From: Alphaproteobacteria bacterium | GTDB taxonomy: Bacteria > Pseudomonadota > Alphaproteobacteria > Rhizobiales > CAJQND01 | Length of the DNA stretch: 64,000 nucleotides | NCBI GenBank assembly: GCA_024227565.1 | Contig: JAAEUE010000081.1 | Location: 1-64,000, forward strand | Reading direction: 5' to 3' | In this document: piece after piece, positions 58,501 to 64,000 of the stretch | Numbering within the stretch: position 1 is the stretch's first letter | Layout: each line of letters starts with the position of its first letter | Translations under genes and position numbers: made by a program | The notes under the pieces: model-generated | Told to the model about the DNA's origin: nothing | The model's database searches: none | What the model saw: only the letters and a program-made list of their open reading frames with translations

Positions 58501-59169
58501 ATGAGCCTCAACTTCAAACTCTTGAAACGATCCGCAGCCCTGGCTGCAATTGTGTGTTTTGCGGCAACGGCGGCCCCTGCGGCCGATCTGCCGCAGGAAC
58601 TGCCGCCGGATCCCGACATCTTTAACTGGACCGGTTTCTATCTGGGCGGCCATGGCGGCGGCGCGGTTGAAGGCAATGCGAACATACCGCTGCCAGGCGG
58701 CAATCTGAACGCAGATCTCACCGGTTTCCTGGGCGGCGGCTACGGCGGCTACAACTATCAGGTCGATAACTTCGTGCTTGGCGCGGAAGCCGACATTTCC
58801 TTCGGTGACCTTAAGGGAAACGCCGGACCTGTGAACAGTTTTGAGCCCAATGTGCTCGGGTCGGTGCGATTCCGCGCTGGCTATGCCTATGGCAACTTCC
58901 TGCCCTACCTGACGGTTGGCCTCGGCATTGCCGGAGCCGAGCAACGCATTCCAGGGGTCGGCAATCCGTCAAACACCCATCTTGGTGTGGTTGCCGGCGC
59001 GGGCATGGATTGGGCCTTCAGCCCGCAGGTCAGCGCAAGGCTGGAATATCTCTACAGCTATTATGACCGGGAACGGTATTCTTATCCGGCGCTGTCCTCG
59101 AACACCGATTTCGACACCCACGTGGTACGCGGCGGCATAAGTTGGCATTTTGGCAACTTAACCAATTAG
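58501..59169 (+). CDS. outer-membrane beta-barrel protein (Omp31/Omp25-like)
   Basis: A 222-residue porin-like protein. Signal peptide ends AAPAAD; the mature start FNWTGFYLGGHGGGAVEG is the hallmark of the alphaproteobacterial Omp25/Omp31 group. Alternating strands follow (GSVRFRAGYAYGNFLPYLTV, QVSARLEYLYSYYD) and the C-terminal strand VVRGGISWHF supports barrel insertion. Structural or porin role. Confidence 0.9.
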   Translation: MSLNFKLLKRSAALAAIVCFAATAAPAADLPQELPPDPDIFNWTGFYLGGHGGGAVEGNANIPLPGGNLNADLTGFLGGGYGGYNYQVDNFVLGAEADISFGDLKGNAGPVNSFEPNVLGSVRFRAGYAYGNFLPYLTVGLGIAGAEQRIPGVGNPSNTHLGVVAGAGMDWAFSPQVSARLEYLYSYYDRERYSYPALSSNTDFDTHVVRGGISWHFGNLTN

Positions 59170-59186
59170 ACCGCAGTACCCCCTCC

Positions 59187-59219
59187 GAGCGCCTCCGGGT
59201 CCAACCACCGGGGGCGCTC
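59187..59219. terminator. hairpin between porin and Rieske genes
   Basis: GAGCGCC pairs with GGCGCTC, with an inner CCGG/CCGG pairing, starting 17 bp after the porin stop and touching the stop of the convergent Rieske gene. Only ACTTTG follows on the plus strand. Confidence 0.55.
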
Positions 59220-60258
59220 ACTTTGCCGCGCCTTCAGCCTCGATCTGCCGGTGCACCAACTTGCGGAAGCGCGCCGCGCCCGCATCAAGCCCTAAGTTGA
59301 TGGCCGGCGTTTTGCGGTTCGCCATGCCTGCATGCACATAGGTGAGAACCTCTCTGTCTTCCTCAAACGCCATTTTGGCGCCGGCAAACATCTTCTCGGA
59401 AATTTCCTGATTGCCTGGATCCGTGTTGCGGTGCTGGAACCAATAATAACGGCTGTTGTTCTCATCCACCGGGGTCATGAAATTGTAGGATATGTTTATA
59501 TAAGCGTTGTCCACCAAAGGCTTGTCAGGACCGCCCGTGCCCGCCGGCGTGTATAGCGACTTGTTGATGGCGATCGATGGCAGCCGGCATTCATAGTGCT
59601 GCAGGCGGTCTGCATTGCCGGCAAAATTCACCAGGTCGGCATAGTAGGGCGGCGGGGCGCAGTCATAGATCCAGCGATAGACCAGCACGCCATCCCCCAG
59701 CATATCAACCTCAAGTTTCCCATCATCGGTGCCCGCGCCGGCAAAGGACGATAGGTGCACCCAAGCCACGTGAGAAGGGTCCAGAAGGTTGTCGATAATC
59801 CAAAGGTAATGGCAGGCAATGTCCATCGCCCCGCCGGGGGTCTTGCCCCAATCTGGAGTGTCGAAGTTCTCGATGGTGTAAATCTCGGTTGGATCGGCCT
59901 TGGCCTGATCGCCCATCCAGATCCACAACAGATCATACCGGTCAACCACCCGGTAGCTTTGAACCCGGGCGTTTTTCGGGATCATCCCTTCTTGAGTTGG
60001 CGCCCGCACGCAAGCGCCCGAGCCATCGAAGGTCAGACCATGATAACCGCACTCCACCCGGTCACCGAGCAAATTGCCCTTCGACAGGGGAAGCTTGCGG
60101 TGCGGGCAGGCATCTTCCAGCGCAACCGGCGTGCCATCGCCCGTGCGGTAGATGACGATATCTTCGCCCAGAATTCTGACCGGCGCGAGGGCTTGCACAA
60201 AATCCTTGCTCCAGCCCGCCACATACCAGGTGTTTCTGATGAATGCACCTTGCTCCAT
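59218..60258 (-). CDS. Rieske aromatic-ring oxygenase, VanA-like
   Basis: A 346-residue oxygenase component. The Rieske [2Fe-2S] ligands are in DACPHRKLPL and VECGYHGLTF (C-x-H...C-x2-H); the mononuclear iron site is in NLLDPSHVAWVH. It resembles vanillate O-demethylase or phenoxy/betaine-type monooxygenases that dealkylate or hydroxylate. The matching reductase is not in the window. ATG at 60258 used; a GTG at 60267 is possible. It follows the amidase by 12 bp. Confidence 0.88.
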   Translation of the reverse strand: MEQGAFIRNTWYVAGWSKDFVQALAPVRILGEDIVIYRTGDGTPVALEDACPHRKLPLSKGNLLGDRVECGYHGLTFDGSGACVRAPTQEGMIPKNARVQSYRVVDRYDLLWIWMGDQAKADPTEIYTIENFDTPDWGKTPGGAMDIACHYLWIIDNLLDPSHVAWVHLSSFAGAGTDDGKLEVDMLGDGVLVYRWIYDCAPPPYYADLVNFAGNADRLQHYECRLPSIAINKSLYTPAGTGGPDKPLVDNAYINISYNFMTPVDENNSRYYWFQHRNTDPGNQEISEKMFAGAKMAFEEDREVLTYVHAGMANRKTPAINLGLDAGAARFRKLVHRQIEAEGAAK

Positions 60259-60270
60259 GATCTCCACGCC

Positions 60271-61560
60271 TCATTCTCCCCGCAAGCACTGATGAACCCA
60301 ATCTGCCGCCGCCAGCAGCCGGTCATCATCGCCCATCTGGCCAATGAGCTGCACAGACAAAGGCAACCCCCGCGGACCTGCCCCAAAGGGCACAGACACA
60401 CAAGGCACCTGAAGCAAGGTCCAGGGCCGGTTGTAAAGCGGATCGCCCGTGGCTGACAAACCCTCCGGCGCCTCACCGGGCGCTGACGGGGTCAACAGCA
60501 CATCGGCCTCCTGGAACAGGGCGCTAAGCCCCTGCTGTGCCTGATCGCGCACCCCGAGAGCCTCTTCATAGGCCCGCCGGGAGAGCGCCAATCCGTCTTC
60601 CATGAGGGCGATGAAATGGTGGCTCAATTGCCCCCGGTAATGTTCGAATTCAAAGATCCGCGCCCGGGCCGTTTCGAACGCCATGACAACCTTTTGAGAT
60701 TTCTCTAAATTTGAAAATATTGATAAATCCCCAATTTCTGACGTTTCCGCACCCTGTTCGGCGAGCCGCGCCATGGCCCGCTCGCAAACATCGCGCATTT
60801 CCGCAGAGCCATTAGACCAGTCTGGACCGCGCACCAGGCCAATCCGGGGCGCACTGTTTGCAAAGGCGGGATGAACCGCCGGGCCAGCCCCACACATGGC
60901 CGCGCGGGCCAGCACCAGATCTTCCACTTCGCGCGCCATCAGCCCCAGGGTGTCAAGGCTCGCCGACAGCCCCATAACGCCCTGCAGATCAAAGCCGCCG
61001 TGGCTCGCCTTATATCCCAGCACACCACAGAAGGCGGCCGGCCTGATCATCGAGCCTGCGGTTTGCGAGCCGAACGCAAGCGGCACCATGCCATCGGCCA
61101 CAGCGGCCGCTGAGCCGCTTGAGGAGCCGCCCGGCGTATGGCCCGGGTTATGCGGATTAGCGGTTTTGCCCGGCTGAAAGTACGCAAACTCGGTGCTTAC
61201 GGTCTTGCCCACGGGAATGGCGCCCTGGCGCATGAGAAGCTCCACGCAGGAGGCGTTTCTGGGCGGCTGATAGCCGTGGTAGATGGGGCTGCCCCATCCG
61301 GTGGGAAAATCGGCAGTGTCGATGATGTCCTTGATGGCGAACGGCACCCCGTGGAGCAGTCCGCCAGCCGGCGCCTTGTCGGCTGCCTCGGCAGCGGCCA
61401 GGGCCTTGTCTTCGTCCAGGTGAATGAACGCCCCCACGGTCTCCTCGCGCGCCTTTACACGCGCCAGACAGGCCGACATCACCTCAACGGCGGTGGTTTG
61501 TTTGCTCCCAATCCGCCGCGCGATCTCAGCTGCACCCAACGCATTCAATTCGCCCGTCAT
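60271..61560 (-). CDS. amidase signature family enzyme
   Basis: A 429-residue amidase. Catalytic Lys in GVPFAIKDIIDTADF, the Gly/Ser-rich region HTPGGSSSGSAAAVADGM and the nucleophile Ser in SQTAGSMIRPAAFCG match the Ser-cisSer-Lys triad. Hydrolyses a carboxamide; indole-acetamide, nicotinamide or other substrates cannot be told apart. ATG at 61560 is used; the open frame continues 114 codons upstream, but that part is the translated intergenic repeat and is rejected. Confidence 0.88.
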   Translation of the reverse strand: MTGELNALGAAEIARRIGSKQTTAVEVMSACLARVKAREETVGAFIHLDEDKALAAAEAADKAPAGGLLHGVPFAIKDIIDTADFPTGWGSPIYHGYQPPRNASCVELLMRQGAIPVGKTVSTEFAYFQPGKTANPHNPGHTPGGSSSGSAAAVADGMVPLAFGSQTAGSMIRPAAFCGVLGYKASHGGFDLQGVMGLSASLDTLGLMAREVEDLVLARAAMCGAGPAVHPAFANSAPRIGLVRGPDWSNGSAEMRDVCERAMARLAEQGAETSEIGDLSIFSNLEKSQKVVMAFETARARIFEFEHYRGQLSHHFIALMEDGLALSRRAYEEALGVRDQAQQGLSALFQEADVLLTPSAPGEAPEGLSATGDPLYNRPWTLLQVPCVSVPFGAGPRGLPLSVQLIGQMGDDDRLLAAADWVHQCLRGE

Positions 61561-61671
61561 TGTTTGGCCAACTCCCTCATCACACGGCCTCAGTTGTACG
61601 AGGGAATGACCGGCTGAGGCAATCGGTATCAGGGGCCGGTTCTTGTGTTCACTCCCGCGCCCCTGCTTCTT

Positions 61672-61756
61672 CTCCCGCGCCCCTGCGAAAGCAGGGGCCC
61701 ATAGCTCCGCGCGCGCGGTTGGTTTGCATGGATCCCTGCTTTCGCAGGGATGCGGG
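61672..61756. repeat. 85-bp palindromic intergenic element, copy 2
   Basis: Same length and end hairpins as the element at 9643-9727, in the same orientation, with roughly ten differences concentrated in the centre. Located between the PHP gene and the amidase gene. Confidence 0.85.
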
Positions 61757-61832
61757 AAGAGGAGAGGGATGCGGGAAGAGGAGAGGGATGCGGGAAGAGG
61801 AGAGGGATGCGGGAAGAGGACAGGGATGTGGG
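61747..61832. repeat. 19-bp purine-rich tandem array
   Basis: Four head-to-tail units of GGGATGCGGGAAGAGGAGA (starts 61747, 61766, 61785, 61804; the last has one change) plus a partial fifth. The first ten bases of the unit are the right end of the adjoining palindromic element, so the array grew from that end. Confidence 0.9.
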
Positions 61833-61846
61833 TTTGGAGGTAACCC

Positions 61847-62800
61847 CTAAAGCTCATCCAGCCAGATCGGATTGGTCCAGGCGCGGCGCCAGCCGTGGTC
61901 AATCAATGCAATTCTGATCCAGGGCACCGGATCTGAAACTTTCGGCACGGTCCGGTCCCGGCCGGTCCAGAACTTGTTCAGGGAGCTGATGTTCAACGTC
62001 GCCTCGGTGATCGATTTGCCCTGCCGGGTTGCCGCTCTGGAATTGCCGCACAAAACGGTGATGGTGTCCACCGGCGAGCACACGATCGAGACCTCATCTT
62101 TGGTGACCGTGAGTTCATGAATCTGCGGCCCCTGGCTGGAATAGAACTGCCCGGCCTTCAGGCCCGCGAGCAGGGCTTCCGGCTCCAGGCTCTCTGCCTT
62201 CACATGCACCCAGCCGCCGAAGGCGTCATCATCGTGGAAATGCGCGTCGTCCGTGGCGATTGCCGTCAACCGTTTTCCTTGGCGCAGCATTTGATCCATC
62301 AGATACCAACCATCGCCCCGGTCGTTGCCGGTGAAGCAGCCGTGGTTGTAGATCTCAACCGCATCGGCGCAACCCACCGCATGGCCATCCTCCGGGGTGA
62401 GCTGCGACCAGGACGGATGGGCAATGGCGATAAATGCCCCGGCATCGGCAGCGCGCTGGGCCAGGGCCGGGCCGCTTTCGCCGTCTTCGGTTGGGGCAAA
62501 ATCCAGCGGCAGGCCGGCGGCAAGAATGTGCCAAAGCTCGCCCGTGGAGGTTTCCGGCGCGTGCAGCTCGGCGCCCAAGATCGTGGTGAAGGCGTTGCCC
62601 CGAAAGGGCCGCGTGTCTGCAACGGGATAATCGTAGTTCTGCACAAAGTGTTCCGACATCTGCAGGAAATCGTAGCCGCGGTCCCGGTAGGCGGCCACCA
62701 CCTGATCAAGCGGCAATGCCCCGTCCGACACGTTGGAGTGGGTGTGCAGGTTGCCCTTGTAGAATTTGCCGGGACTTGAAAAAGGGGCGATTTCGGCCAT
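61847..62800 (-). CDS. PHP-domain metal-dependent hydrolase
   Basis: A 317-residue protein with a PHP (polymerase and histidinol phosphatase) domain. Metal-ligand motifs: NLHTHSNVSDG, QMSEHF, GAELHAPE and IAHPSW, then TDDAHFHD. The C-terminal third is beta-rich without a known domain. A phosphoesterase or other hydrolase role is likely but substrate unknown. It lies between the NTF2-like gene and the amidase on the same strand. Confidence 0.85.
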   Translation of the reverse strand: MAEIAPFSSPGKFYKGNLHTHSNVSDGALPLDQVVAAYRDRGYDFLQMSEHFVQNYDYPVADTRPFRGNAFTTILGAELHAPETSTGELWHILAAGLPLDFAPTEDGESGPALAQRAADAGAFIAIAHPSWSQLTPEDGHAVGCADAVEIYNHGCFTGNDRGDGWYLMDQMLRQGKRLTAIATDDAHFHDDDAFGGWVHVKAESLEPEALLAGLKAGQFYSSQGPQIHELTVTKDEVSIVCSPVDTITVLCGNSRAATRQGKSITEATLNISSLNKFWTGRDRTVPKVSDPVPWIRIALIDHGWRRAWTNPIWLDEL

Positions 62801-62940
62801 GCGGGCGAAGCTCCAGATATGACAAGTTCGAGCATCTTGCTCGCACTACGCAAGTGTATTCTGGGGCTGCGTTATAAGGATTCGCGCGTCAGGGGGATGA
62901 CAATAAAATTCAACTTTCCCCAGGCTTCTGCTTTGCCCGG

Positions 62941-63405
62941 TCACAACGCAAGGTCGGTGAGCCCGGGATGGTCGTCCGGCCGGCGGCCCTGTGGCCAATG
63001 GAACTTGCGCTCCGCCTCGCTGATGGCCAGGTCATTGATGCTCGCAATCCGGCGCTGCATCAGCCCGTCAGCTGCGAATTCCCAGTTTTCGTTTCCGTAA
63101 GAGCGGAACCAATTGCCGTCCGCATCGTGCCATTCGTAGGCGAACCGCACGGCAATCCGGTTGCCCCTGAAGGTCCAAAGTTCCTTGATCAGGCGATAGG
63201 CGCGTTCCTTTTCCCATTTAACCGTGAGGAAGCGCTCGATCGCGTCGCGGCCGGTGAGAAATTCGGAGCGGTTGCGCCACTGGCTGTCTGCCGTATAGGC
63301 CAGCGCGACTTTTGCCGGATCTCGCGAATTCCAGCCATCCTCTGCGGCGCGAACTTTCTGGGTTGCAGTTTCTTCGGTAAAGGGCGGAAGGGGCGGACGG
63401 GTCAT
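62941..63405 (-). CDS. NTF2-like (DUF1348) protein
   Basis: A 154-residue SnoaL/NTF2-fold protein: [59 protein letters not shown] and the closing [10 protein letters not shown] are typical of the DUF1348 group. Function of this group is not established. ATG at 63405 ([17 protein letters not shown]). Confidence 0.82.
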   Translation of the reverse strand: MTRPPLPPFTEETATQKVRAAEDGWNSRDPAKVALAYTADSQWRNRSEFLTGRDAIERFLTVKWEKERAYRLIKELWTFRGNRIAVRFAYEWHDADGNWFRSYGNENWEFAADGLMQRRIASINDLAISEAERKFHWPQGRRPDDHPGLTDLAL

Positions 63406-63513
63406 TTTGCTGTTCCTGCGTGTTGGTCTGGTGAAGATCGTCTCCGGCCATCTGGGCCACACGGAAAATCCGGCGCAAGACGCCAAAGCGGCGCCGCGCC
63501 TGCTGGTCGAGGC

Positions 63514-64000
63514 TCAGTCCACCGCCGCCTCTTCAGGATCGGCCGCCGGGTCAGCTTCCGGATAGGTGGGATACACCCCATGCACCCGGCCAAGCTGCTG
63601 CACCAGGCCCAGCACCGCATCGATGTTGGGGCTCTCCACATCCACCAGCCGGCCCATTTCCTGAACCGCCGTCAGCAACGCATCGATCTCGAGCGCCCTG
63701 CCCTTTTCAAAATCCTGCAGCATGGAGGTGCGGTGCGCGCCCACACCCGCTGCGCCATTGATCCGGCGTTCCACGTCAACCCGGAAATGCACGCCGATGC
63801 GCCGGCCGATCTGCTCGGCCTCAACCATCATGGCGCGCGCCAAGGCGCGGGTGCCCGGATCGGTGGCCACCACATCAAGCGTGCCCCTGGTCAGGGTGGA
63901 GATCGGGTTGAAGCACAGGTTGCCCCAAAGCTTCAGCCAGATGTCGTTGCGGATCTCAGGATAGATCCGCGGGCTGAGGCCGCCGGCCTCCATGATCTCG
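63514..64000 (-). CDS. ketopantoate reductase-family protein, C-terminal part
   Basis: Runs off the right edge; about 161 residues are visible. The segment NDIWLKLWGNLCFNPISTLT contains the Lys and Asn of the catalytic domain of 2-dehydropantoate 2-reductase (PanE/ApbA), followed by the substrate region TSMLQDFEKGRALEIDALL with its Ser and Glu. The NADP-binding Rossmann half is outside the window. Given the catabolic neighbours it may be a PanE-like dehydrogenase rather than the pantothenate enzyme. Confidence 0.8.
   Translation of the reverse strand, partial: EIMEAGGLSPRIYPEIRNDIWLKLWGNLCFNPISTLTRGTLDVVATDPGTRALARAMMVEAEQIGRRIGVHFRVDVERRINGAAGVGAHRTSMLQDFEKGRALEIDALLTAVQEMGRLVDVESPNIDAVLGLVQQLGRVHGVYPTYPEADPAADPEEAAVD

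Noticed and set aside
60271..61902. Amidase with a 114-residue N-terminal extension
   Set aside because: The extension is the translated intergenic palindrome and tandem array; a similar peptide appears by translating the copy at 9643. The amidase family begins at the ATG at 61560.
1..64000. CRISPR arrays, tRNA/rRNA genes, transposases, integrases, toxin-antitoxin or phage-defence genes
   Set aside because: None could be recognised; the only tandem repeats are short purine-rich arrays without spacers.

Overview
The window looks like a chromosomal segment of a GC-rich alphaproteobacterium, most likely of the Hyphomicrobiales (Rhizobiales) type. The basis is family content: adenosylhopane and aminohopanoid genes (hpnH, hpnN, hpnO), a sulfoacetaldehyde acetyltransferase, an Omp31/Omp25-like porin, a psd-pssA operon, a very basic lysozyme-like lipoprotein, and intergenic palindromic repeats of the kind common in this class. 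This assignment is inference; no rRNA, tRNA, CRISPR array, integrase, transposase or phage gene was seen. The genome is compact, with many 1-14 bp gene overlaps.

Layout. 0.2-7.4 kb: exported trypsin-like protease, MFS transporter, ankyrin protein, two small membrane/secreted proteins, a helix-turn-helix regulator with a periplasmic-binding-protein-like sensor domain, and a RidA protein. 7.6-21.6 kb: a catabolic region with Xsc, an old-yellow-enzyme-type flavoprotein, a maleate-isomerase-like enzyme, HyuB/HyuA, an aldehyde dehydrogenase, an alpha/beta hydrolase and a three-domain RidA protein, interrupted by a lytic transglycosylase lipoprotein. 21.6-27.0 kb: one oxyanion uptake locus running right to left, modE-modA-modB-modC then tupB-tupC-tupA, with a perfect 7-bp inverted repeat just upstream of modA that fits a ModE operator. 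27.1-33.9 kb: a GH43-like protein and the hopanoid genes hpnO-hpnN and hpnH, with a small DUF1127-like gene between them. 34.1-39.1 kb: a PadR repressor with an RND efflux pump. 39.4-46.4 kb: an L,D-transpeptidase and a peptide-type ABC importer whose fused double ATPase carries a histone-like Lys/Ala tail and a helix-hairpin-helix domain. 46.6-53.5 kb: a PLP sulfur-amino-acid lyase, phosphatidylethanolamine synthesis (psd-pssA), an Atm1-type exporter, a GNAT acetyltransferase and an M81 peptidase. 53.5-59.2 kb: LysR regulator, cytochrome b561, VOC protein, an unusual ammonium transporter paired with a one-helix protein, and an outer-membrane porin. 59.2-64.0 kb: a leftward set (PanE-like partial gene, NTF2-like, PHP, amidase, Rieske oxygenase) that looks like a small catabolic pathway.

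Most notable: (1) the ABC ATPase fused to a nucleic-acid-binding-like tail; (2) the triple RidA protein lacking the catalytic arginine in all three domains; (3) two near-identical 85-bp palindromic intergenic elements and a related third one, each accompanied by a purine-rich tandem array; (4) the ammonium transporter with a variant pore motif and a small membrane partner instead of glnK; (5) the joint molybdate/tungstate locus with a clear operator; (6) a candidate small RNA upstream of a strong terminator near 40.3 kb. I found no clearly novel defence or mobile system.
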